DNA of 17,696 nucleotides from Podochytrium sp. JEL0797 (taxonomy: Eukaryota; Chytridiomycota; Chytridiomycetes; Chytridiales; Chytriomycetaceae), in assembly GCA_027596195.1 (NCBI GenBank), contig JADGJG010000506.1, forward strand, positions 1 through 17,696, given 5' to 3'. A model generated the notes under the pieces. It had not been told where the DNA came from. It ran no database searches and was given only the letters and a program-made list of their open reading frames with translations. Within the stretch, counting starts at the first letter, position 1, and each line of letters begins with the position of its first letter. Shown one piece after another: positions 1 to 8,387 of the stretch. A program made the position numbers and the translations under genes.

Positions 1-99
1 CGCGTTCAGAGCGTTGAACATTCCCGGGCACAAGAAGCACACAAAGGAGATGACGATAACTTGGGTTCTGGCTTGGTTGAGAGTTGAGAACAAGCCCAT
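1..99 (-). CDS. UNC93-like (DUF895) transporter, copy A, N-terminus only
   Basis: This is the first 33 codons of a multi-pass membrane transporter of the UNC93/DUF895 branch of the major facilitator superfamily; the rest lies beyond the left edge. The start codon is the complement of 97-99. The peptide begins MGLFSTLNQARTQVIVISF and enters the first membrane segment. All 99 bases are identical to 14357-14455 at the start of the complete copy B, and 98 of them to copy C at the right edge. Identity stops at the start codon, and upstream only a leader-like similarity remains. Family function in fungi is poorly known; UNC-93 in worms is linked to potassium channel regulation. The family call rests on the complete copy B. 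Confidence 0.85.
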   Translation of the reverse strand, partial: MGLFSTLNQARTQVIVISFVCFLCPGMFNALNA

Positions 100-165
100 T
101 TTGGAAATGTTTGTTTTCTTGTTTATGGCTTGCCGTTTCCGCGAGAACTGGCCCCTTTTAAACTT
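100..165 (-). promoter_or_regulatory. Core promoter and leader of UNC93-like copy A
   Basis: Reading on the minus strand toward the start codon at 99, a TATA-like TTTAAAAG sits at 155-162, about 56-63 bases upstream of the ATG. An A/C-rich leader follows, with AAGCCATAAACAAG and then AAACAAACATTTCC just before the start. Spacing and leader match the promoters of copies B and C. The GATAAG element seen in B and C is GGCAAG here, so that site has been lost or was never present. The function is inferred from the conservation among the three copies. Confidence 0.5.
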
Positions 166-743
166 CCGCACCGAAAATTAAGTTTCAAATCTAAATGAGG
201 GCGTTGAACATGGAATCGAACCCGCGAGCTCAAATGATATTAAATCCTGACCAATGATTATTTTCGTTTGATTACCGCGTACCGTAGACGTTGGAATACA
301 AGATTTAAACCAGAAGGCTTGGAGTAGATCGATGTTCATTCCCTCATTTTCTTTTGGCCTTGTTCACAAATAATGATACCCGAATGACAAATAGCCCGCA
401 TGATTATATTTGAGTCACTTTGATTATGGGTGGCGTCTTGTTAATCGCGATAAGACCCCAATGAATTAGTGATGCCGGTTGTGTCGTCTTTGCGATATAC
501 AGAATGGGGAGAGGTGACTTTTAGCCTTATACGGAGGAGGAATCCTCCTCTTACATTTCTGCCTTTTTGTTTTTTCGTGGTCACAGTGTTACTCTGCTAC
601 TTTGACATGATTCCAACTCGCCTAGCTCCTCGAATACCATCATTGACGATAAATGAGACGAGATGAAAGGGAAAGAAGGCGTTGCAGAATCGAAAGGGTT
701 GAACTGTTTGAGGGTATTTCCCTTTTTCTGGCGAAGATCCCTA

Positions 744-771
744 AATACTGGGAATCACAGCCGCGCGTGGA
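744..771. repeat. 28-base direct repeat, unit 1
   Basis: This unit matches 854-881 at 25 of 28 positions. The shared core is CCGCGCGTGGA preceded by GGAATC and AATACT. The two units start exactly 110 bases apart in the same orientation. No gene covers them with confidence, so they may be remnants of a local duplication or paired protein-binding sites. Confidence 0.7.
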
Positions 772-853
772 CGGACTAAAAGACACGAATTAACATGCAC
801 CCTGGTTCCGTCCATTCCGAGTTCCGACTATCCTTGTGGCGTCCGGCAATTGG

Positions 854-881
854 AATACTTGGAATCGCAACCGCGCGTGGA
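854..881. repeat. 28-base direct repeat, unit 2
   Basis: Second unit of the pair described at 744-771. The three mismatches are all single substitutions and there is no gap, so the pair has been kept aligned without insertions or deletions. Confidence 0.7.
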
Positions 882-1105
882 TAAATGGAAAATAAAAATC
901 CCACCCTACGTGGCATCTGGAGGCCGCCGTCTCGAAATTCCCTGGTGCGTCGCTGGCCTATTGCGATTCGTCGTGTTTGGTTGGATGCCTTATTCGTTGA
1001 GTTTGTCTAGATTTGGAAAGGAGTTTGTCGATTCTCCAACTTTCTTCCTTCGGCGTAAGAAACACTTTTAAAAAACACTTCTAAAAGATCCTACTCAAAC
1101 ACAAC

Positions 1106-1811
1106 TCAATATCCGTTCCCAATCGAAATCCCTCCCCCATTCCTATTCAACACATTCCCTGGCGCGTAATAATCGCAATCCACCAAAAACCCTTTTCCCG
1201 CCACACACTCAAACATCGAACACCCCATCTGCGTCGTTGCTGGCGCAATGACCTGCGAATAATGACCCCATTGTGCAAACGTGGCCATATTCTTGCCGTT
1301 GTAAAACTGACACTCTTTGACCCACGCGGTGGTGGCGGCGACGAATGGGTTCGGTGGGGGTTGGAGTGTGCTGCTTCGATAGTAAAACAGGTTTTGTCCG
1401 ACAGAGTTGGGAAAGAATTGGGTTGCGTTGGTGACGTGTTGCATGGCGCAGTTGTTGGAGCCGCCGACAGAAACGTGCACCTTTTTCATTTGAATAAGTG
1501 AACGCGCTGTTTTGACGAAGATTGATATAACGCACCAATGAGCTGTTGGCCAACGCCCAGTTCCATGCGATGGGGGACTGGGGAATCCCGATCTGCGTGT
1601 AAACGTAGCTTCTGACTTGGTTATGGAGGTTAATGACATCGGCGGGTCCGTATCCGGAAGGAACAAAGCTGTTGAGGATGGTTGAGATGTGGTTGCAGTC
1701 GACAAGTGGCGTGGCCGGCGTCTGCGATGCGGCAGGAGGTGTCTGCGACGCGACTGTGGAACGTGAAGTCGAAGAGACCATTTTCGTTTGCGGCATCTTC
1801 TTGTTGCGCAT
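1106..1811 (-). CDS. CAP/SCP/PR-1-like protein
   Basis: Two minus-strand exons, 1811-1536 and 1480-1106, joined over a 55-base intron (1481-1535, donor GTGCGT, acceptor AAG), give about 216 residues. The CAP fold is shown by LHNQVR in the first helix, AWNWALANSS, NCAMQH (first histidine), GQNLFY, WVKEC, GHYSQVI (second histidine) and a C-terminal VDCDYYAPGN that nearly fits CAP signature 2. With the intron removed, the tryptophan-to-cysteine spacing (W-x19-C) is like plant PR-1 proteins; without it the spacing is about 18 residues too long. The aromatic residue normally following GHYxQV is replaced (GHYSQVIAP). Family members are usually secreted and bind sterols or lipids, but I find no signal peptide: the start MRNKKMPQTK is basic and followed by a Ser/Thr/Pro tract. 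An upstream signal-peptide exon may be missing. It is transcribed divergently from the FHA gene. Confidence 0.75.
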
Positions 1812-2049
1812 CACGACAGGTTCTCCATGTTTTTGTTTGTCAAAGCTGTCAACGATGGAGCTGTCAAGACCGGAGTTTGAAAAAGTTCAACTTCTCTTTC
1901 TTCTTTCTTTATTTCTTTATGCATTCGCGTAGTCGATTCCTTATTCTTTTCTCGACATCTGCGTTCTTCCCCTGAGCTAAATAACTAAACAAAAACACTT
2001 CTTCGCACTGCGACAAAATCTTCGGACAAAGCAAAAAACCCAAACAAAA
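1812..2049. promoter_or_regulatory. Divergent intergenic promoter region, CAP gene / Ki-67-like gene
   Basis: This 238-base gap separates two divergent start codons and must carry both promoters. The plus strand has a strong pyrimidine tract at about 1891-1920. No clear TATA box or cell-cycle box (ACGCGT) is visible. The Ki-67-like start at 2050 is preceded by an A-rich context (AACAAAA), favourable for fungal initiation. Confidence 0.4.
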
Positions 2050-5000
2050 ATGCTTTCTTCGTTGCCGCCGCCCGCCACGCCTGGGGACAATGGCCCGGGG
2101 GTCAATGCCCCCCTGCTGTCGCCGACAACTGCGAGCCACATCCAGATGGGATCGTTTGGACGCATCGTGGTGATCCGACGGAATGGGGACGACGGAGTGT
2201 GAGTGTCCTAGTGGTGTTAGTGGAGTACTGATTAGTATTACCTAGTGCGTATCCACTCAACCAGGCGGAAGTGACCTTTGGAAGGTATCCAGTGGTTCAA
2301 TAACAAGGTGTTTGTTAACCAGTGCTGTACAAATAATAGAGAGCTCTCGTGCACCATCAGAGTTCGTTTCGAAGAGGTGTCGCGTATCCACTGCATCCTC
2401 CAAGTGGATCCTGCTACGAGAAAGGTAAGAATCCATCCCAACCTGTCAAAGTCTGACCTTCTTGTTTAGGTCTACCTCCAGGACAGAAGTTCGAACGGCA
2501 CCTTTTTGAATGGAAAGGAACTGGGCGTGTCTGAGGTTGACGGCACTCCCAACAAGGTGCGGCTGAAGCACGGTGACCGGTTTACCATCCAGTCGCGAGA
2601 CTTTCGCTTCGAATATCCCGTCCAGGTGCGTTTCTTTGCATTTCCTATTCCCGTCAAATTCCCCTTCATTTCCAACTGATAAATACCACAGGAGGAAGTC
2701 GAGGATTACCTCACCGAACACCCAGACACCACCATCTACGCAACTCCCTCGCGCATCCTCAAGGCCACCGCATCGCTACCAACCAACGAAGACGACATCC
2801 CAGACCCAGAACCACCACGACCCATTCTCCCCCAAACCGTGCGCAAACACGTCCTCCAAACCGAAGAAATCGATACCCCGAAACGCAGAAAAACGCGTCC
2901 CAGCCAACCCTTCGCCTCCGAACTCGACAACACCGCATCCAAACCCACGTCCAAACTGACCGAGAAACTCTTGAGCCTCGCCTCTCCGTCTAAGGTTGCT
3001 GCATCCCCGAAACGCGTCCTCACGGGAACCCCTCTCCGCGTGGCGGTGCACACTGCGCCAATGGAATCGAGCCCCGCTCCTTTCGGACCGATTGTAGACT
3101 CTCAGGAAGAAGCGCACGAGCCGTCCATGAATCTCGTCGAAGACGTCGCATCCACCGATAAACCCGTCTCCGACCCCGAGAACCCATTCGAAGAAACTCC
3201 CTCCCCTCCCACCACCACCACGACCGCTCCCCCATCAGTCCTTTCCACCGACTCCGTCGCTCCGTCCATTAAACCTCCCACCACAACCACCCCACGCCCC
3301 GCTTTCAAATCCATGACCCCACATCCCACCAAACCATCCGGAATCCCCACATCCTCAGCCGCCGGCTCCAAATCAGTTCCACGGTACTTGACCGGAACGC
3401 GGTCCTCCCTCGCGAAACAGCAAAGTCCCATTCCCGCGAGGCGCGCTCTCAAAACTGCCAGTTCGGAGAGTTTGATTTCGTTCAGTCCCGTTGTGGGTGC
3501 TGAGACTTCCGTTGCTCCTGCAGTAACTGCTGCAGAGGATGAGGAGATGGAGGAAGAGACGGAGGATACCCTTGAACCGGCGGCCGTCGGTGACCTGTTG
3601 ATGATGGCCGAAGACGAAACCACGGTCGCTGGAGCTTGTTTGGTTCCCACTCCTGTTGTAGAACACATTGTTGCTGAAATGGATGCGAAACCCGCCGAAG
3701 GATTGAGTATCTCGACGGAAGCCGTTCAACCTGTTGTGGGAGAAGACGCGGACGAGCCCAAAACGCCCGAAAACCAAGAAATGGATGCCGATTCGGACGG
3801 GTCCGCGAGTTCCCGCAAGAAAGCCGTCACGTTTGGTCCTCCCGTGAGTTTTTCTGTTCGATTGTTTCTCTTTCACGCCCGCACACACATGAACCAACGC
3901 ATTTCACCCTACAACAGCTGAGCCCCGAAATCTTCAACAAAGAAGAACCCTCCTCGACCCCCCTCAAACGCGGCGTCCGTCAACACCACGCCGCCTCTCC
4001 CTCCGGCACCGTTCTCAAATCCGCACTCCGTCGCACCCTCCTATACCCCGCCCACGGCTCTCCCTCCAAAATCTCCAAAAAACCTCAGCACCCACTCGCC
4101 ACGTCTCTCGTGAAACCCTACTCCAAACTCAACGCCCCATCGACACCCACCACCAAGACCACTAGTTTGCGTGGAGGTATCCCAGCTACGACGAGTAAAG
4201 TTCCGTTCCTTGGAACTCCGACGCTGCAACGTCCCGTTGTGATGGGTGCTGCTGCGAGGACAGCATCTCCTGTTAAGAAGAAGTCGCTCAAGGACGCGTT
4301 TCGGTACATCCCACCTGCTGAGACGAGTGTGTCGAGCTTTTATAAGGCTGCTGCGGCGATTCAGTCGGTTGCTGCTGATGCTGGTGGTGATGGTGCGGCT
4401 GTGGTTGCCGTCGACACGCCCGTCAAGAAGACGCCGGTGAAAGCGGCAGAGGAGGTGGACTCGATGCGTGTTGATTCGAGCGAGGAGAAGGAAGAAGAGC
4501 AAGTTGTGATTCCAGCGACCCCGGTTCCCTTTGCAATGACCCCGCGGCGCGCGTTGGACGATGTCGCGGTGATGGAGAGTCCGAGAAGAAGCGGCAGGAG
4601 ACTCAGCGTCGCGGCTTCAACTACTCCCCTCGTTTCTACCCCCCTCGTTGCGGGACCTACCCCCGTTCCCAGTGAGACCGTTGCGTTGGCTCAAGACGTG
4701 ACGGACAGCCCTCGAAGAAGCGGTAGAAAACTCTGCGTCGCGGCTTCTAGTTCAACAACCACCGTTGCGGAGAGCGACAGTCCCACCAAGTCTGTGGCTT
4801 TGAAAACTTCCCGCCGTGTGAGTCTGTTTGGCGTCGCTGGAGAAAAGCAAGCGGCGGCTGCTTCCGTTGCGAAGTTGGACGAGCGTGCGGGAATCCAACC
4901 GCGTCGCGATCGCCGTGTGAGTCTGTTTGGTGTTGCTGGGGAACGTGACTTGGAGGAGGACAATGTGCGAGGTATGGCTGGTGAAAAGAAGACGCGTGGG

Positions 5001-8000
5001 GTGATGACGCGGCGGGAGTCGATTTTGAAGTCGGTGGGTGGTGTTGTGGAGTGTGAGGAGGAAGATGAGGAGGTGGTTGTTCAGACGGAGGATGATGCTG
5101 TGGACGAGACAGAGGATGCACCGGTGGAGGATGTGGAAGTGCTTTCGGTTGCTGCAACGGTGGAGGATTCAGTTGGTCTCGCTGATTCTGAAGACGCGAC
5201 GATGGAAGTTGAAGCCGTCGAGGATGTTGCGATGCCGATTCAGCAAACGGAAATCGATGTTGTCCAGCATGCGGAGGAGGAAGCAATGGAGTCTGTCGAG
5301 TCCATCGTCGTTCAAGAAACGCAACAGGAAGATGTGCCTCTCGAGACCCCGCAGGAGAATTCACTCTCGGTGCCGGTTGAAGACGAACAACGCGACGAGG
5401 AGGAAATTGATGACGATATTCGATCTAACCTTGCCACTGTTGCTGCTTCGGGAGCTGGGTCCGTGGTGGGTGAGGCTGCTGCGATGGAATTTGACGAGGA
5501 GGACGAAGTCGGTGGCGAGGAGAGCCGGACTCTTGCGGGATTGATGGTGTCACCGTCTTCGTTGAAACTTGTTGAAGCGGATGTGATGGTTGATGAGGAG
5601 GCAGAGGTGGAGCAGGCGACTCTTGAGGTTGAGGCGCCGGTGGAAGAATCTGCGGTTGTAGAGGTTGACACGGAAGAACTGGCTGCAATTGCAGCTGTTG
5701 AGGAGTCGCAGAAAGACGGTGACGTTGCTGGTGAATTGGACGCTGATGTGGAGATGAAGGAGTCTACTTTCGAACCAGCCGTGGACAACGTGACGGTTTC
5801 CAAGCCCGAGGAGGATGGCTCGGATTCTGAGTATGAGTATGAGTACGTGGAAGTGGAAGAGGAGGTGGAGGTGTCGATGGATTCGGGTGAGGTGGTGGGT
5901 GGTGTTGGTGATGCGCTGGAAGCAGCTGTGGATCCCGAGGAGATGGTCCAGGAAAACGCGTTCGAGGACGACCCGTTCCCGCAAGACATGGAAGTTGAAG
6001 AGACGCAAATGGACGAGGATGTTGATGTGAGTCTTTCGAACGAATTGACGTTTTTGGTTGGATCGACGTTAACGGTTTTATTCCTCGACAGAAACCCATG
6101 GCTGCCTGTGCCGATACCGCGCCCGCTGCCGAAGGTACCCCAGAACCCGAACCCTGCTCCGCAACTCCCCCGAAACGCAAATCTGCGCGTCGCAACAAAC
6201 CCACGAACGAACCTCTCCGCGAACCGTCTTCCCCAACCCACGGTTCTTCCCCAGCTCGCCACCCCCATCAGGAACTCGAGGACTCTCTTCCAGTTCCTGC
6301 GAAACTCGCTTCAACCGCCGATGAGATTGAGCTTCCCATCCCTGGCGACACGCCCGCCGAATCAAACACCATTGCCGAGAAGGCTGATGAAGACCTCGTT
6401 GCCAAACCCACCTTATCCGCACCCTCCACCCCACCCACTTCCGCGCTCCCCAGTGTCGCCCCCAAATCCACCCCCAAACGCCCCACGAAACCGAATTTCG
6501 GCGCACCCGCCAGCTTTTACCCAACCGAAGGGACGAAAATCGAATCCGCGGCTGCTACGCCGCACCACGAGCAGGAGACACGCCGCGTGGGAAGGAGTGG
6601 TAAGAAGGCGGTGGTTCCCCCGCCGCCTGTTGAGGAAGGAGTTGAATCTTCGGAGCAGGAGGAGTCTGAGGAGTCGGAAGAGGAGGACGTCGTTGAGGTG
6701 CCGGTCAAGAGTCGTGTGTTGCGTGCCGGGAAAGTGGAGGAGCCTGTGACTGCGAGCAAGAAACGTGGGACGCGTGGTGCCAAGGCTGTGGTTGAAGAGG
6801 AGAAAGAAGTTGTCATGGCTGAGGTGGAGATTGTTGAGGATGAGGTGGTTGTACCAACGACTGCGACGAAGACGCGCGCGGGGTTGCGTCGCGCCAGGTC
6901 GGATCAATCTGAAACGAAGCGTACGCCTGCTCCTGTTAAGAAGGGGCGAGGTCGCGGTAGTGTCAAGGTGGAAGCCGAGCCTGAAGTCGAATCGGACGAG
7001 GAGATGGAGAAGGAGGTGGAGGGTGTCGCGGAAATTGCGGTTGCTCCCGCGACTGGGCCCAAGAAACGTGTTGGTCGTGGTGTCAAAGCTGTCGAGGTGG
7101 AACCGGAGCTCGAAGCGGTTGATATCGTTGCAACGAAGACGACGCCTGCTCCTGTCAAGAAGGGGCGTGGTCGCAGTAGTGCCAAGATGGAAGTCGAGCC
7201 CGAAGTCGAATCTGACGAGGAGATGGAGCAGGAAGTTGAAGGTGTCGCGGAAATTGTGGCTGCTCCCGCGACTGGGCCCAAGAAACGCGGTATTCGCGGT
7301 GTCAAAGCTGCTGAGGTGGAGCCCGAGCCCGAAGCGGTTGCTGTCGTTGAACCCAAAGTCACCGCCGCACCCGTCAAACCGAAATCCAAAGCCAGCAAAA
7401 AGTCCAAATACGAAAGCGACTTGGCCTTGGCCCTCGCCGAATCGATTGCCCAACTCGAGAAGGAGGAATCCGCCGTTTCCGCGCCACCGACCCCGAAAGG
7501 AAAATCGAGTTTACCAGGCGTGGCCCCGAAATCGGCGTCCAAGCAGCGAATGAAGCCCGTGGACATGTTCCCCGTCAAGACTTTCTACCCTGTTGAATCC
7601 GCCGCTGTTGCGAAGGGCAGACACGTTGACGAGGATTCGGAGATGATGGATGTGGAGGAGGAGGAGGAGGAAGCGGCTCCTGTACATGAGACGAGACATG
7701 GAGGGCGAGGACGTGGCAAGGCAGAAAAGATTGCGGTGGTTGCTGGTCCCAAGAAGGGAGGAAAGCGCGCGAAAGCGGTTCACGTTGTCGAAGAGATGGA
7801 CGTTTCAGATGCAGAGCCGGTTGTTGTGGCTGCGACTCAGAACCCGCGGGGAACCGGGTGGGCGGTGAAGAGTGTCAAGAAGCGCGGTGGTGCTGTGGAG
7901 GAGGTGGAAAACGTGCACGAGGAAGAAGAGCAAGTGATTGTGGATGCGCCCAAGCCGCGTGGTAGACCTGGGAAGGCCAAGAAGCCAGTTGTGGTGGAAG

Positions 8001-8269
8001 TGGAAGAGGAAGTTGCGATGGTGGTTGAACCAGAGGTGGTGGAATCCAAATCGAGCAAGGCGTCCAAGGCGTCCAAGGCGGGAGGGAAGAAGCAGAGCAA
8101 GAAGCAACATGCCGAGGAGGAAGTCATGGAAGATGTGGTGATTGAGAAGCATTCTCTGCGGTCAAAGAAGGAGGTGGTGGAAGATATGAAACCCGTTGCG
8201 AAACGCGGGGCTGCCAAGGCGGATGTAGAAAAGAAGGCGGCGGGACGCTCGTCGCGTAAGCGTGCTTGA
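2050..8269 (+). CDS. Ki-67-like protein: FHA domain plus PP1-docking motif, about 1955 aa
   Basis: Seven exons: 2050-2198, 2246-2284, 2340-2424, 2470-2625, 2692-3843, 3918-6026, 6092-8269. All junctions are GT-AG and keep frame. Residues about 36-140 form an FHA phosphopeptide-binding domain: FGR (61-63), SRIH (77-80), SSNGTFLNG (98-106) and VRLKHGD, the last also typical of Ki-67. Residues 519-527 are KKAVTFGPP, a PP1-docking RVxF-type motif, followed at once by LSPEIF and STPLKRG, the extension known from Ki-67 and Repo-Man. Next come RRxS cassettes (748-895), a long acidic region (about 905-1230), a 73-residue tandem duplication (1508-1653), an AT-hook PRGRP (1852-1856) and a basic tail. 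In vertebrates, Ki-67 coats mitotic chromosomes and recruits PP1. A similar role here is inference, but the FHA and PP1 motifs in the same order are hard to explain otherwise. Exon 7 is the least certain join. Confidence 0.8.
2199..2691 (+). other. Introns 1-4 of the Ki-67-like gene, crowding the FHA domain
   Basis: Four introns interrupt the FHA-coding region: 2199-2245 (GTGAGT...CCTAG), 2285-2339 (GTATCC...AATAG), 2425-2469 (GTAAGA...TTTAG) and 2626-2691 (GTGCGT...CACAG). Lengths are 47, 55, 45 and 66 bases. Intron 2 was placed by domain alignment: the more obvious acceptor AACCAG at 2322 puts the next exon in the wrong frame, whereas the AG at 2339 restores FGR-ELS-CTIRVRF, matching Ki-67 spacing. 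The introns lie at the 5' end, while the remaining 5.6 kb has only two. Confidence 0.8.
3844..3917 (+). other. Intron 5, splitting the PP1-docking module
   Basis: Donor GTGAGT at 3844 and acceptor ACAACAG ending at 3917, 74 bases, phase 0. The upstream exon ends after VTFGPP and the downstream exon begins LSPEIF, so the intron falls exactly between the RVxF-type motif and its Ki-67/Repo-Man extension. Retention would run to a stop at 3919-3921 and give a protein ending after about 552 residues. Confidence 0.8.
4578..4946 (+). repeat. Two pairs of RRxS-type cassettes inside the Ki-67-like coding region
   Basis: SPRRSGRRLSVAAS (from 4578) and SPRRSGRKLCVAAS (from 4707) are 43 codons apart. RRVSLFGVAGE (from 4812) and RRVSLFGVAGE (from 4911) are 33 codons apart. 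TRRES follows at about 5007-5021. Each carries a basic pair two residues before a serine, or a cysteine in one case, which fits basophilic kinases such as PKA or Aurora. The first pair also has an SP site. Confidence 0.7.
6027..6091 (+). other. Intron 6 of the Ki-67-like gene
   Basis: Donor GTGAGT at 6027 and acceptor TCGACAG ending at 6091, 65 bases, phase 0, with GTTAAC as a possible branch region. Upstream reading ends in the acidic stretch (MDEDVD). Downstream reading starts KPMAACADTAP and continues in a new frame to 8269. Reading through instead gives a proline/arginine tail unlike either side, which supports splicing. Confidence 0.75.
6419..6545 (+). repeat. FYP module, copy 1, in exon 7 of the Ki-67-like gene
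   Basis: The protein reads SAPSTPPTSALPSVAPKS, then KRPTKP, then SFYPTE. It resembles 7481-7608 (SAPPTPKGKSSLPGVAPKS, then KQRMKP, then TFYPVE). Both are followed by ESAA within ten residues and then by a basic/acidic linker. The two copies flank the 73-residue repeats, which suggests an older, larger internal duplication. Confidence 0.6.
6923..7360 (+). repeat. Two 219-base tandem repeats (73 codons each)
   Basis: Unit 1 is 6923-7141 and unit 2 is 7142-7360. Both begin TPAPVKKGRGR, pass through EPEVESDEEME and EVEGVAEI, then APATGPKKR and RGVKA, and end in a Glu/Pro/Val stretch. The unit length is exactly a multiple of three, so frame is kept. A degenerate half unit lies upstream (SKKRGTRGAKAV) and another start-like remnant lies downstream (TAAPVKPKSKA). 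Alternating basic RGR/KKR and acidic blocks are typical of disordered chromatin-binding repeats. This resembles in concept the repeated middle of Ki-67, but I do not claim sequence homology to those repeats. Confidence 0.85.
7481..7608 (+). repeat. FYP module, copy 2, in exon 7 of the Ki-67-like gene
   Basis: Second copy of the module described at 6419-6545, on the far side of the 73-residue tandem repeats. It is shorter between FYP and ESAA. Confidence 0.6.
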
Positions 8270-8387
8270 AGAGATTATTACGGCGTGTTATATTTATCGT
8301 TGATTTTTGGTTGTTTGTTTTTGAAATGATTCGAAAAAATATTCTGTATTCTGTCTTTCTCGCGTTCCAATTTTAGCTCTCACACGG

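Larger units (their letters stand above)
166..1105. other. Gene-free stretch of about 0.9 kb
   Basis: I see no supported gene on either strand. Short open frames at 469-666 and 850-1071 have no recognisable domain and read as low-information sequence. The stretch contains an isolated RNA polymerase III B-box-like sequence (minus strand 212-222), a 28-base imperfect direct repeat at 744-771 and 854-881, and a small A/T-rich repeat AAACACTTTTAAAA/AAACACTTCTAAAA around 1061-1088, just downstream of the CAP gene stop. It therefore serves as upstream DNA of transporter copy A and 3' flank of the CAP gene. Confidence 0.6.

Noticed and set aside
212..222. Perfect tRNA B-box (GGTTCGATTCC, minus strand)
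   Set aside because: The flanks do not form a T stem or acceptor stem and no A-box is convincing, so I do not call a tRNA. It may be a chance match or a degraded fragment.
850..1071. 73-codon frame in the left gene-free stretch
   Set aside because: No domain and no homologue I recognise. Its start overlaps a 28-base repeat.
1481..1486. Frameshift in the CAP gene at an A5 run
   Set aside because: Removing one A joins the two frames but leaves about 18 extra residues between the conserved Trp and Cys. A 55-base intron with a GTGCGT donor, also used at 2626, restores both the frame and the family spacing, so I prefer splicing over a pseudogene.
2285..2322. Short version of intron 2 ending at AACCAG (2322)
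   Set aside because: It leaves exon 3 out of frame with VSRIHC. The AG at 2339 keeps frame and gives the Ki-67-like FGR to CTIR spacing.
5312..6268. 318-codon antisense frame rich in Ser/Thr
   Set aside because: It is the complement of a Glu/Asp/Val-rich coding stretch, which naturally gives Ser/Thr-rich antisense frames. There is no domain.
6027..6749. Continuation of the 3918-6026 exon past 6027 in the same frame
   Set aside because: The sequence turns into Pro/Arg-rich shadow coding. The intron 6027-6091 has good splice sites and leads into a clean 2.2 kb exon in another frame.
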